From contig CM070874.1 in assembly GCA_036365515.1 (NCBI GenBank), positions 242,426,430 to 242,490,429 on the forward strand: DNA of 64,000 bases. Direction: 5' to 3'. Below are positions 11,848 through 23,765 of the stretch, one piece after another (the stretch's first letter is position 1; every line of letters starts with the position of its first letter). The notes under the pieces were generated by a model, which was not told where the DNA came from, did not search any database, and worked only from the letters and a program-made list of their open reading frames with translations. The translations under genes were made by a program, and so were the position numbers. The stretch is from Torymus aiolomorphi (taxonomy: Eukaryota > Arthropoda > Insecta > Hymenoptera > Torymidae).

Positions 11848-12925
11848 AAACTGTAACGGGATGGCTAGTGAGGGAAGATCCCAACAAGCCACAGGCCAGC
11901 GATGCCCTAGAACACGGTGCAGCGGGTGTCAGACTAAAATGACTTGCCCGGGGATCTGCTCCTGGAATCTCGACGCGAAGATCGCACGCGAACTTCGCTT
12001 TCCAACTAATTGGATCGCTGAGTGAAAAGTGCGCGCTCGAAGAGTAAAGCGCGCGGCCGCTACGCTCAGATATGAAAACGACCGGCGGAGTCGTTTTCCC
12101 GCGGAGGCGGCGCTATCCGGGAGAAGAACAGGTTGTAATGAACAACGCGACGAGTAACTAGATATCACAGTATATTAAAATCAATAGCACTTACATGCCC
12201 AACGCACGTGCTTATTAAAACAAACTGTTAGTTCGCGCGCGACGGTTAATATTCAAACGCGCGAACAATACGGCGCGCGGCGAAGCTGCTATTCTCGCGC
12301 GCGGTGTTAAAGTACGGCGGGCTGACACACACCCGCACGTACACGGCACAGAAAATTTGCACGGGGCGATTTCCGTGCGAGCCTTTACAATAAACCCGCG
12401 AGAGGAGAGTAGAAAACTTACGTTAGGAAGGAGAAGCCGGTGCACTCGGCTCTCTCTGGCTCTCTGCCGCTCGCACAGTAGTTGCGCTCTCTTTCTCTCT
12501 CTCTCTCTCTTGCTCGCTGTATTGGGTCGGCAGGCGGGCTGGCTGCTGGCTCCTCGCTCGCAGTCTCGTTCGGCTCACGCGGCTCGGGATCGCTCTCTCT
12601 CTGTCTCTCTTTCGCACGTACACACTCTACTCGGCGCCTCCACTACACTCGCGGTAACTATAAAAAACTAGGACGGCGCGGACGAGGTAACTTTTGAGAG
12701 ACACGCTGGAGAGAAGTTCTCGGCACGATGGCGGACACGAAGATGGCTGCCGTGACTCGCATAAAGCCGTAGCAGCTTCGCGGGTACGCTACGGGCATAT
12801 TACGCGTCGCGAGACCGTTCTAATCCAGTCAGGATGCTCGCGCGCTCGCGCCCCCGGTGAGCATGCCTGCTCGGCGCGGGTAATTCGAATCTCGAATTAC
12901 TTATCTCGCGCACGCGTTACAAAAC
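11848..12925. mobile_element. Solo LTR with 4-bp target duplication
   Basis: The LTR is 11852-12921 (1070 bp). It begins TGTAAC and ends GTTACA, a perfect 6-bp inverted repeat with TG...CA ends, and is flanked by AAAC on both sides (11848-11851 and 12922-12925). The body is much more GC- and CpG-rich than its surroundings, with CT-rich tracts. No gag or pol lies beside it, so it is the product of LTR-LTR recombination. A 4-bp duplication fits Gypsy-class integrases. Orientation cannot be fixed from the ends because they are symmetrical. Confidence 0.85.
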
Positions 12926-14244
12926 AATTAAAATAATGTAAGATAAACATTACTGGGACACTTACAGCCACCTAGCTCTTATACATATGATTTAAGAATA
13001 GGGAATTGTTGTTTTTTTGTGAAATAAAAATTGCAACAGATATAGTAGTTTATACTTCATTTTATTTCACGACTAAAATAATGTTGTTACAATGTTATAA
13101 AAGTTAAAAAAAATACATTTAATTGGTAGCCTATTCGCCGTTAAGTGGGACACGATTTTTTAAATAAATTCGAAAGTGGAACAAAGAAAAAGCCCAATAC
13201 TGGCACAATACTATACTAACCTTATGGGTATTTTAAATTCACTCTAGAGTTGGACAAACTGCCGATAGTGGGAGAATTTGAGGTTCTTTTAGATACATTG
13301 TTTCCAAAGAGAACTGGTTCTTATTTTTTATTTACAATTCATAACTTTTTAAATCAAAATAAATCATGTAATTAAATAAATTAGAACTTAAAAATGATTA
13401 AAGAATTTTTACTTTTATGATTTAAGTATATGTACTAGATTATTAATAGTATTTATTACTGTCACGGTATAGGGCGCACTTTTTACGTTGTTCGGTAATG
13501 GTTATTTTACTTTATCCTTCAGAAACATAACTAAAAGCGATCTCTTTCTTTTCCCCTCTCTCTTTCTCACAAGAACCGTTAAGCTCTCAAGGAAGAACTT
13601 TAATGAGAGCACAAATATATTTTTATAACAAACCATTTAATACATCCATTAAAAACTAAACTTAAAAAATCTTTGAAAGTTTTTTTATTTTTAACAATTT
13701 AGGATAGTATATGTTTCAACGAAAGTATACAAAAAGGCAAGTATGTTTGTTTTTGAATTCTCAAAAAAAAACCCACAAGACATTCTATAAAAACTCTCTC
13801 GCCCGTCTTTTCTTATTCAACAACTATATAAGGGCTGTACGAAAAACTTTGAGAAGAGCCTAAATATTTTTTATAAACAGCCACCAAGACATTCTGCAAA
13901 AGAATAATATACTAACAAACTTTAATTTGATGAAAGGTCTATAGAAAATCTTTGAAAAATGTTTTCTCTAAAAAGAAATCATTAACATTTTTTTCGAAAA
14001 TATTTGATTTATACATTTATCAAGGAGCGCGGGAGCGCTCCGAAGGCAAATATAGAAGAAGCCTGAGCGACCCGTGCTACATATACATTAAAATGGATGT
14101 GCAAGAAATTCAATGCGCCTATACACTTCTGCATTAGTTTAAACTATATAACATATTACTCTCAATCGAAAGCCATTTCATTGCTCTGCTCAAATCAAAA
14201 GTGGTATTTGAAAGGAGAAAGAGATAGAGAGAGAGAAAAGAACT
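12926..14244. other. AT-rich spacer, nothing recognised
   Basis: No coding or terminal-repeat structure found. A short phrase, CCACAAGACATTCTA, recurs at about 10380 and 13771 (and as CCACCAAGACATTCTG near 13882), hinting at a shared but unrecognised dispersed repeat. Confidence 0.5.
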
Positions 14245-14315
14245 CTACTGAAAAATCTCATATGAGATCTCACGCCAAAATCTCATATGAGATCTCACGT
14301 GAGGTTTTTCAGTAG
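14245..14315. mobile_element. Tiny inverted-repeat element (71 bp), CATATGAGATCT family
   Basis: Starts CTACTGAAAAATCTCA and ends GTGAGGTTTTTCAGTAG, so the ends are inverted copies. Two copies of CTCATATGAGATCTCAC lie inside. The same inner motif builds the 1.1-kb palindrome at 29827-30928, so the two are related, the present one being a minimal form. Confidence 0.6.
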
Positions 14316-14535
14316 GGAATATATAAAAAAACTAACAACAACAATTGTAATTCTAAAAAATAACCTCGAAATATGGCATAGTTATATATTATTTTTATAA
14401 TTCAAGCTGATGGCATGGCATCATATTCTTTTATATACATATAGATAAGTATTATTTTTATACTAGAAGATGTATCATGTAAAAAAATATAATACAAAAA
14501 AAATCGATACTTCGTGTGATCTTTTTCATTTTCAG

Positions 14536-14866
14536 ATTATACAATTCTCAGTCTTTGAGGAATATACATAAAATAAAAGAAACGGAGTCAAAATTGAGTT
14601 TAGCCGGGAGAATTACTACATATGGAGACTCAAACTGTATTGATAAAGTGTTAGAACCACCAGCTCCAGACAAGGTTTATCGAATACTCCCTTTGTGTCC
14701 AATTTCAACTTTGGCCACACCAGGACAATCTTGTTTTGATTCTTCAATGTGTATGCAAGATCGAAATGATTCTCAAAATGTAATGAAAGCTGTTAGGAAG
14801 CAACAACTAAGATGTTTATTTAGACAGTATTGCACTCAAAGTACGAAAAAAGTATTATGTTTTGAA
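14536..14866 (+). pseudogene. Exon-like fragment resembling site-1 protease (MBTPS1) C-terminal region
   Basis: An open frame lies between a splice-acceptor-like TTTTTCATTTTCAG and a donor-like GTAAGT at 14867. It contains LAGRITTYGDSNCID and, directly after it, KVLEPPAPDKVYRILPLCP. The first matches the conserved YGDSNC(L/I)D segment of the site-1 (SKI-1) protease luminal region; the second resembles a segment normally lying some tens of residues downstream. This suggests that a stretch is missing. The C-terminal ~60 residues are not recognised. Site-1 protease is a Golgi subtilase that activates SREBP and ATF6. No other exons are nearby, so a gene fragment or pseudogene is more likely than a live gene. 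Confidence 0.45.
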
Positions 14867-14966
14867 GTAAGTTCTTCAAAATAAGAAAAGGAAATTGTGA
14901 TTTTAATTGATCATCTATGTAGTTGAAAATTATATTGATAATAAATAACGTAGTGATTATTAAAAA

Positions 14967-15121
14967 ATGAAATCTAATCAGTGCTTTGTGTAATAAATAA
15001 AATAAAATACCGGTATGAGCTGTCGCATGAAGTGTTTATAATCATACAAGTTCTACTTAAAATCATTTTGAAATGTTTTGAGGATAGCTTAATAAATAAT
15101 TACTTCTTATGAGGTTCAGAA
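14967..15121 (+). repeat. Dispersed repeat, copy 2 (paralogous to 4575-4800)
   Basis: Ordered similarity with 4575-4800, shorter here because the A-rich expansion is absent. The similarity stops shortly before the (CT)n tract. Confidence 0.6.
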
Positions 15122-15208
15122 TTAGTCATACGAAAACGCAAGCTGTGCTTTTCTTTGTATGGGACGTATAGTATAAAAATATAATGTCTCAAAATATGTA
15201 TAAAAAAG

Positions 15209-16048
<840 letters not shown>

Positions 16049-16357
16049 TCACTTCAACCATTTACTTTTTTCTAGTCCCTTCACATATATCTCTGCGCTG
16101 TGGAGTATACCGCTCAGTGTACTTTTGAGCTCGTCATGTGGTATGCTGCCTGGTCTCCACATAATTCTATGGAAATTATCCTCAAGCCAGCGATTTTCAG
16201 ACTTGGTTTTGTCCAGCAACTTGTCCCATGCACATGGTGGTTTGAACAGGAAGACTAATGGTGTAGGATCTTCCTCAAGAGGTATCACCGCTATTTCCTT
16301 GAAAATGAATTCGTTCAAGGTAATTTTAAGACCTTGAACATCTACGATATACTTCAT
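16049..16357 (-). CDS. Small protein of unknown function next to Polinton polymerase
   Basis: An intact minus-strand frame. I take the ATG at 16357 (MKYIVDVQGLK) rather than the one 14 codons upstream, because a TATATA box-like stretch sits ~55 bp further upstream and IVDVQG looks like a conserved N-terminus. The ~102-residue product has a hydrophobic first strand, a PTPLVFLFKPP segment, a WLEDNFHRIMW segment and ends VKGLEKSKWLK. Proteins with this arrangement recur as uncharacterised ORFs of insect mobile elements as far as I recall, usually longer, so this copy may be 3'-truncated. It is divergently arranged with the polymerase at 16594. Confidence 0.5.
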   Translation of the reverse strand: MKYIVDVQGLKITLNEFIFKEIAVIPLEEDPTPLVFLFKPPCAWDKLLDKTKSENRWLEDNFHRIMWRPGSIPHDELKSTLSGILHSAEIYVKGLEKSKWLK

Positions 16358-16411
16358 CTTGCTGACTCGATGAAAGCAATAGAGTAAATGAATTTTCACT
16401 CTGTTAATCGC

Positions 16412-16593
16412 CTCTTATATATCTGTCAGCTACCACTTACCGCACCCACTCTCTTGACTATGACGGTTTTGCCCCCTTCTTAATTATGTAGAACAAAAAA
16501 AAACTATCCTATAGGATAAAAGGAAGTGGTGCTGGCGATGAGAGCTCAATTCACTACTTTGGCCAGAACAAAGCAGTTCTTCTGAGCAGTATA
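16412..16593. promoter_or_regulatory. Possible divergent promoter region
   Basis: A TATATA-like stretch at 16412-16424 is placed to serve the minus-strand ORF, and GATAAAAG at 16514-16521 to serve the plus-strand polymerase ORF at 16594. Both genes start within 240 bp of each other. This is position and motif only. Confidence 0.3.
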
Positions 16594-18340
16594 ATGGCTC
16601 AATACTTCAAGGACACTGCGCATATGCTATGGAAGGTATGCTCCAACGACAGTGCTGAATATGATGATATTATTAGATGTTTGGATCTCAGCAGTGTAAT
16701 TCTACAGTCTGCACGTATTTTCCTATGTTCGTCCAAACTGTCCGTGGCTGATCGACAGAAGCTGCAAGCTTTACTCTGCAGTGTTATACATTTTTTACAA
16801 GATTGTTGTCGAGTTGGCGCTGGACTTCTCGCAACCCTGGAGTCAGTAGCCATTGCTGAGCCAGCTGCTGCAGAAGCAGTAGCCATTGCTGGACAAGCAA
16901 ATGTTGCGATCAATGCCGATGATGCAGTAACAGTTAGCTGGAACGATGTCGAGAAGGCTTTTAATAATAGAATCAGGACTGGTATAATTACAAATCACCG
17001 GCATTGGGATTTTTTACACTTCATGGAAGATGCTCATGAATAATTTATCATACAAGTGCAACGGGCTGATGAAGTGCATACCACAGTGAAAGTGAATGCT
17101 ATACTGGCAGCAGAGTATATGATTATGAAAGATGATCAGGAGACTGTGGATATTAATTATTTTAATACAAAAACAGCTCCAATATATTCCACAACAGACC
17201 TGAATGAGTGGTTTATGACAAATGTTATGTAACCCATTGATGCTGCGATGGAGGAGTTTCAAGAGCGAGACTCAGGCTGGTCGCTGCGTTCAATTCTAAA
17301 TTTATCCATTAATATTGACAAGTTTAGTCCTATGAGAGGATGTTCTTACATAGAACTGCCCAATTTCATCAAAAGGAGGAAAGCTTGTGTTAATGTAAAA
17401 AACAATAATGATCAACACTTCAAATGGGCCATCTTGTATGCACAACATCCTGTTACACAGAACATGGATCGATTATCAGCTTACATACAATATACTAATG
17501 AATATAATTTCAAAGGTATTACATTTCCCGTGGACCCTCGAAAAGTCATTAAGTTTGAGAAGCAGAACGATATATCAGTGAAGGTGTACTTCTTGAAGAA
17601 GAATAAGAGTGAAGTCTATTCTGTTCTACCATGGCATGTGACTGCACTGAAGAAGGAGAAACATGTGAATCTGCTTCTTGTAGAGAGTTGCTATGTAGAT
17701 GAGGATGAGGAAGAAGAAGAAGAGAGTGTACATGATAATGATTTTGATGACTTTCCACATAGCTTCCATTATGTGTGTATTAATGATTTGTCACGGTTGG
17801 TGAGAAGTCAATTAACTGCTCGCCAAAATATAGTACATTTCGATACTAGTGCGAGGATTTGATTTTCCCCTCGTGTGACTGTTTGCACCCGAGCGAAGCG
17901 AGGGTGAAAAGGTCACACGAGGAGAAAATCAACTTCTCACACAAGTGTCGAACCGTATTTTTTGACACGACGTGCGAGAAGTGAGATTTTTGCACGCATC
18001 GTTTAACGCAGCATGCGAGAAATCGAACTTCTCGCACGGAGTTTCAAAAAAACATTTTTTGCGAGCAAAGCGAGGGTGAAAAGGTCACACGAGGGGAAAA
18101 TCAAATCCTCGCACTAGTATCGAAATGTACTATTATATGTGATCGTTGCCTTCATTATTATCGCACGTCTGAAAAACTTGCAATGCATGCAATCGATTGT
18201 GAGAAAATGAACCATTGCAAAATTATACATCTAACAACAGGGACAATGTATTGGAGTTTAAAAATCGTAACAACACAAAAACCGCTGCTAACTGCTTTAG
18301 CAGAATGCTTTCTGAAAGAGAATTGATAAATTACATCAAA
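16594..18340 (+). pseudogene. Polinton-type protein-primed DNA polymerase B, N-terminal part, broken
   Basis: Polintons and adintoviruses copy their genome with a protein-primed family B polymerase (pPolB). One frame runs from ATG 16594 to 17830, interrupted by TAA at 17041 and TAA at 17230 but with no frameshift. Recognisable parts are the segment ERDSGWSLRSILNLSIN, a histidine/proline-rich WAILYAQHP segment, an acidic run near 17700 and, beyond the MITE insertion, a zinc-finger-like CDRCLHYY...H...C segment at about 18140-18210. This layout is the region preceding the exonuclease and polymerase domains in insect pPolB proteins. Those catalytic domains are absent; after ~18340 the sequence becomes AT-rich and then satellite. 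The gene has two stops, one insertion and a lost 3' half. Confidence 0.7.
17831..18132. mobile_element. MITE, 302 bp, inserted in the polymerase pseudogene
   Basis: The ends are inverted copies over ~50 bp, TAGTACATTTCGATACTAG... on the left and the reverse complement on the right, continuing through GCGAGGATTTGATTTTCCCC. The inside has repeated GAGCGAAGCGAGGGTGAAAAGGTCACACGAGG motifs and further hairpins. The polymerase frame picks up again right after it. Flanks are ATA on the left and TTA on the right, so a 3-bp or TA duplication is possible but not clean. Confidence 0.85.
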
Positions 18341-18469
18341 TAATTTTTTAAAATGTATATTTTAATATAAAATTTCATTTTTTCTTCATATCTCATTTTC
18401 CATAAATACTTTATTCAAAATTATCTAAAAAAGTATATTTAAAATAGTTATGTAGTAATTATTAAATTA

Positions 18470-19395
18470 CAAAAATATTGATTGATAGGTAATTTCAAGA
18501 CAGTTAAGAAAATTGGACTAGTTTCGACCAATATCCAAACCCAGAGCCGAAAAAAAATATTTTCAATTTTTCCATATTTTTCTTTATTTTTTTTAACCGA
18601 CTTAAAATTATGCGATCGGGCCGACAAAAATATGGATTGATATGTAATTTCAATACCTATCAGAAAGGGGCCTACTTCCAACCGATATCCAAACCCTGAG
18701 CGACAAAAATTATTTTCGACTTTTCTTATAATTTAATAATTCTTATAATTTCTTATAATATTTTTCTTTATTTTTTCCCATCAGACCGACAAAAATATGG
18801 ATTGATAGGTAATTCCAAGACCTTTAAGAAAATGCGACTAATTTCACGCGATAACCAAACTTAGAGCCAAAAAAAATATATTTTCGATCTTTCCATATTG
18901 TTCTTTATGTTTTTGAACCGACTTAATATTATTCGATCGGGCCGGCAAAAATATGGATTGATAGGTAATTTCAAGACCTTTAAGGAAATAGGACTACTTC
19001 AAACCGATATCCAAATCCAGAGCGACAAAAATTATTTTCGACTTTTCCATATTTTTCGTTATTTTTTTTTAACCGACTTAATATCATCATATCAGGCCGA
19101 CAAAAATATGGATTGATAGATAATTTCAAGACCTTTAAGAAAATAGGCCTACTTTCGAACAATATCTAAACTCAACGCCGTAAAAAAATATTTTCGATTT
19201 TTCCATATTTTTCTTTATTTTTTTTTAACCGACTCAAATTATGCGATCGTGCCGACACAAATATGGATTGATAGGCAATTTCAAGACCTTTCAGAAAATG
19301 GAACTACTTTAGACCGATATCCAGAGCCGAAAAAAAATATTTTCGATTTTTCCATATTTTTCTTTATTTTTTTTAACCGACTTAATATTATCTGA
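18470..19395. repeat. Satellite-like tandem array, ~155-165-bp unit, about 6 copies
   Basis: ATTGATAxGTAATTTCAAGAC starts at about 18481, 18636, 18801, 18957, 19112 and 19267. Each unit continues with CCGATATCCAAAC, AAAAATATTTTCGATTTTTCCATATTTTTC, AACCGACTTAATATTAT and GATCGGGCCGACAAAAATATGG. Spacing is 155-165 bp. It lies between the polymerase and integrase relics. Confidence 0.92.
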
Positions 19396-19800
<405 letters not shown>

Positions 19801-19959
19801 GACTTTGAGTGTTTACTGCAACCAGTGAAGAACAATGAGAGAGCCTATCAATAGCATGAAACATTCAGTATTGGCTTCTTCATGCAATGTAGTTACGATG
19901 ATACTCAATGAGAGCACAAATGCTACAGACAAGATAGCGAGCAAGATGAGACTCGAGCT

Positions 19960-20689
19960 AAACATCATGGGACTTGTAGCTGCTATGCGTGCAATAGTAA
20001 ATATCTCCGTTGACCATTTAGGAGTATATCCTTTCACAAATACTGCTTTAGCTTTACTCACTCGTACTTTATCGCCAACATTAAATTTTGGCCTAATCTT
20101 CTTATTTAATTTATGGATAAATTTCAACAATATAGCTGCTTCATTTCTGGTTGTTATATCTTTACGTTTCGCAACAATAGTACGATGTTTGCGATTGTTA
20201 TATGCTATGAGTAAATCATGCAAAATATCAAACCACTTGTAGTTGCCTCGCAAACTAAATTTTTTCCACATTGCATTTTTCAGCGTACAATTAAAACATT
20301 CACATATAGCTGCTTTTAGATTGCTATAGTTTGAGTACAATTTAATTTTATATCTGCTCATGAGTTTTTGAAAATCTGCATTGTAGAATTCTTTGTCTCC
20401 GTCGGTCTGGAGATTTTACGGTACTCTACCCTTTAACCAATACAGATTTCATAGCTTCTGAGACATCTTTGCCCGTTTTTCACTTTACAGAAAAAGCCCA
20501 TCCATATTTGGAGAAAATGTCGATTACAGTGAGCAGATATCTATAACCTTTATTGTCGCGAGCATATGGAATCATTTCGACGCGATCTGCTTGCCAAGTT
20601 CCATCCAAATCGCGCACGTCAATGTTTTAACATAAATAGTTACGCCTTGCAGGTTTATGTAGTTCTTCAACTAGTCTTTCATGTTCCAT
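19960..20689 (-). pseudogene. Polinton-type retroviral-like integrase, frameshifted
   Basis: Integrase of the rve superfamily, which in Polintons inserts the linear viral genome into host DNA. The minus-strand reading starts near 20689. Visible in different frames are a DLDGTWQAD segment with the first acidic residue, a VIDIFSKYGWAFSV segment with the second, and after a frame change KLYSNYSNLKAAICECFN, where the third catalytic residue (Glu) is expected. The C-terminal part has an NVGDKVRVSKAKAVFVKGYTP segment, the small beta-barrel/chromodomain-like region of Polinton integrases. At least one frameshift and stops separate these pieces. The frame then runs into an unrelated hydrophobic stretch. 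Confidence 0.75.
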
Positions 20690-20710
20690 CCTTGTTGAGT
20701 TAATGATTGA

Positions 20711-21052
20711 TTAGCTCTGCCTAGCCTCTTTTATTGTCAAAATGTCAGCTTTTATTAGAGTTATCTGAACATCAAGGCCATTTCTATGATTATCAACTAT
20801 TATATCCAAATCATCCACACTAGTTCTAAGTCTTGTAGTTATGTCAATCATTCCTCGAATTTCTATTTGTATGATGGTTCGTAGAGTCTCTAAATTTACA
20901 ACGTCGCTCGGTTGCTGAGGATCGGCAACATTGCATAATTTTTTATTTTCTATGTCGTAGTGGCCGTCATTCGTGACTTTAAAGCCAACGCCAGGTGGCC
21001 TTTGACTACCTTCGAGTTTTCCAAGGTTTCGTCCAAAGACATCAATGCTCAT
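20711..21052 (-). CDS. Polinton-associated small protein, possibly coiled-coil
   Basis: An intact 113-codon frame beginning MSIDVFGRNLGKLEG. The N-terminal part has PPGVGFKVTNDGHYDIENK and NVADPQQPSDVVNLETL; the remainder is rich in Ile, Leu and Asp with a heptad-like pattern (about residues 55-110), consistent with a coiled coil. Small proteins of this form accompany integrase in insect Polintons; I know of no assigned function. A trimeric fibre-like role would be a guess. The frame stops right next to the integrase start, and its upstream side abuts the 3.4-kb inserted transposon. Confidence 0.6.
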   Translation of the reverse strand: MSIDVFGRNLGKLEGSQRPPGVGFKVTNDGHYDIENKKLCNVADPQQPSDVVNLETLRTIIQIEIRGMIDITTRLRTSVDDLDIIVDNHRNGLDVQITLIKADILTIKEARQS

Positions 21053-21784
21053 TTTAAGAATGATTCATATATTCGTGTGTGATCAATATACACGATGACC
21101 CATTTTAATCGCCGCACCCGGATTCTCGGAACCTAAGCCAGATAGAGAAAAATGGTTCAGACAAAAGTTATAGGGGACAAAGGGGTCCACATAATGGCGC
21201 TAACGTCTTTGACCTTGAACTTGACCTTTGAGGTTATTTCAAGGTCAAAGTGGTTCTTACATATGGAAACACCTAGTTTTGGTCCCCGATTCGGAAAGAG
21301 CAGGAAATTTTACGTTCAAAATCATATTGAGAAATTTTTTCCAAGGTCATTTCAAGGTCAAATCTAGGTCAAACTCAGAAAAGTTCGTTTAAAATCGTTT
21401 TTTTCCATGAACCACAGGCTAAGCTGGTTGAAATTGATCGTAGGCTTAATAGAGCAACCCACACACCCAAAACTTACACATCCTAGTAAACAAAACTCAA
21501 ACTCGCACATCCTAACCCCATACCCTTCATGCCCTCACATGCTGAACTGTTACACCCCGGTCCCACAACCATATCCTACACCCCCAGTCCCACACATCCC
21601 TACCCCGGGCATGCTAATCCCATACACCCCAAACCCACACATCCTGAACCTTGAAAAATTTTTCGCAAGGGCAAAATGATTTTTTAACGGAAAATTTAAG
21701 ATCGTTGAAGCTTCTGTTATAAATGTATTAACATTACTTTTTGCGCTACCCAGAAACAATGACGTGGACGTAGTAAGGATTGTT

Positions 21785-21915
21785 TTCTTTGGGGTGCTTA
21801 ATTAAAGTGAGTCCCCTTGCCTCTCACTGGTCGGGGTGCTTGATTATAGTGAGTCCCCTTGCCTCTCACTGTTCGGGGTGCTTGATTATAGTGAGTCCCC
21901 TCGCCTCTCACTAAT
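21785..21915. repeat. Minisatellite, ~45-bp unit, 3 copies (left arm)
   Basis: GGGGTGCTTxATTAxAGTGAGTCCCCT(T/C)GCCTCTCACT repeats three times. The inverted counterpart in the right arm has four copies. Confidence 0.9.
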
Positions 21916-21984
21916 GTAAATAAATTTTTATTTAACCTCGAAGCAAGTGTTCGAAATGACGACCATTTGCTTTAAGACACATAG

Positions 21985-22820
21985 TCAAACGCCTTTGAAA
22001 ATGGCGAACTGTGTTCTGCAAAGATTGTCTCGGAATGGCAGCGCATGCTCGACAAATCCTATCCTGCATATCTGCTCTTGTAGTGGGTCGTTGCTCAAAA
22101 ACAGCATTTTTAAATACCCCCATAAATAGAAATCTGGTGATGTAAGATCGGGTGAGCAAGCAGGCCAGTTAACTGGACCTCCTCGACCAATCCATCTGTT
22201 ACCATAGTGCTCATTCAATAAAGCCCTTACAATTCGAGCGAAATGTGGTGCTGCGCCGTCCTACTTGAGCCACATTCTTCGTCGCGTTTCTAAATCAACA
22301 TTTTCCATCAATCCAGGTAGTTCATTTCTTATTAGCGTCAAATAGGTATGTTGATTTACATTTGCTTCAAAAAACTAATGGCCAATCAAATATCCATTGA
22401 TAATCCCGCACCATGCCATAATACTCCAACGTCTTTAATGGTTTACAGTTCTGACCCAATGAGGATTCACATCAGACCAATTATGCCTATTCAGTTCCTC
22501 ATCACTTTAAATTGTGCCTCATCAGAAAAAAGAACAAAGTTAAAGAAGTCTGGATCGTTCTCTATCATTTGTAAAGCCCATTGGCAAAACACAATACGCT
22601 GTTGGAAATGCTGAAACTGTAGCTCTTGAATCAAAGTAATATGATACGCGTGATGTTGAAGCACCTTCATAATTCTTAAAAAAGTATTTCTTGGAATACC
22701 AATTTTTTGGAAAAGTATTTCTTGGAATACCATAAGTCTTGCCGCACCACGATAATTATTTTGGCTTGCTCCTAAAACTAAAATCATATCAACGATCTCG
22801 TTAGGCGGAAAGTCAGCCAT
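21985..22820 (-). pseudogene. DD41D-type transposase, degraded
   Basis: Starts MADFPPNEIVDMILVLG at 22820. After ~35 residues there is a local tandem duplication (AAAGTATTTCTTGGAATACC twice, 22680-22731) and part of the DNA-binding region is missing. Then come HAYHITLIQELQFQ, CQWALQM and the first catalytic block LFSDEAQF. The second acidic residue is in DGAAPHFAR and the third in SPDLTSPDFYLWG. I count 41 residues between the last two, the DD41D spacing described for some mariner-like groups. At least three stops or frame changes break the gene. The C-terminal end lies inside the left arm, and a second, inverted copy of it lies at 23308-23545. Confidence 0.7.
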
Positions 22821-23604
22821 TTCAGAGCCAGCTATTAATTACTATTAAATTTAAATAGTAAAATGGTATCAAAAATATTAATAATTATAAGGCTCGCCCG
22901 TATACGGTCGCGCCTAAAAAGGAAATACGTTGGAAAATTACGGTAACTTTAATTAGCTAACTGTAATTGCCATAAATACTTCGTTTGTCACACTTTTTTA
23001 ATTTTAAATTTTAAAATAAAATAATCGTTAAAACATTAAAGGTATTCAATTCAATAAAGCATTATTTCTTATTTTAATTGCAAATAAAATTAAACTTCCT
23101 TTTATTTTTTTGTTTCATGTAAATTATGTGAATTAGTAGCGTTCGAATTTCAGAAATACTAATTTTGATAATGTAATCATTAAAAACAAATCTACAAAGA
23201 AAATAGGTTCCGTCAATGGTTCTTTTAAATTTATTTTTCAGGTTCTAGCAGGATAGTGGTGCACCACATTTCACGCTCATAATAACAGCATTTTTTAATA
23301 ATCACTTCAGTATTAGATGGATTGGTTGACGAGGTCCGGTGAAATGGCTTACTTCTTCATCCCATACTTCACCATCAGACTTTTGTTTATGGGGGTATTT
23401 GAAAAATGCTATTTTTGAGCAACAAGCCACTACAAGAGCAGATATGCAGGATAGGATTCGTTGAGCATGCGCTGCCATTCCGAGACAAACTTTGCAGAAC
23501 ACAGTTCGCCATTTTCAAAGGCGTTTGACTTTGTGCCTTGAAGCAAATGGTCGTAATTTCGAACACTAGCTTCGAGGTTAAATAAAAATTTATTTACATT
23601 AGTA

Positions 23605-23765
23605 AGAGGCGAGGGGACTGACTATAATCAAGCACCCCGAACAGTGAGAGGCAAGGAGACTCACTATAATCAAGCACCCCGAACAGTGAGAGGCAAGGGG
23701 ACTCACTTTAATCAAGCACCCTGAACAGTGAGAGGCAAGGGGACTCACTTTAATTAAGCACCCCA
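23605..23765. repeat. Minisatellite, ~45-bp unit, 4 copies (right arm)
   Basis: Reverse complement of the unit at 21785-21915, repeated about four times. The copy number differs between the two arms of the same element. Confidence 0.9.
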
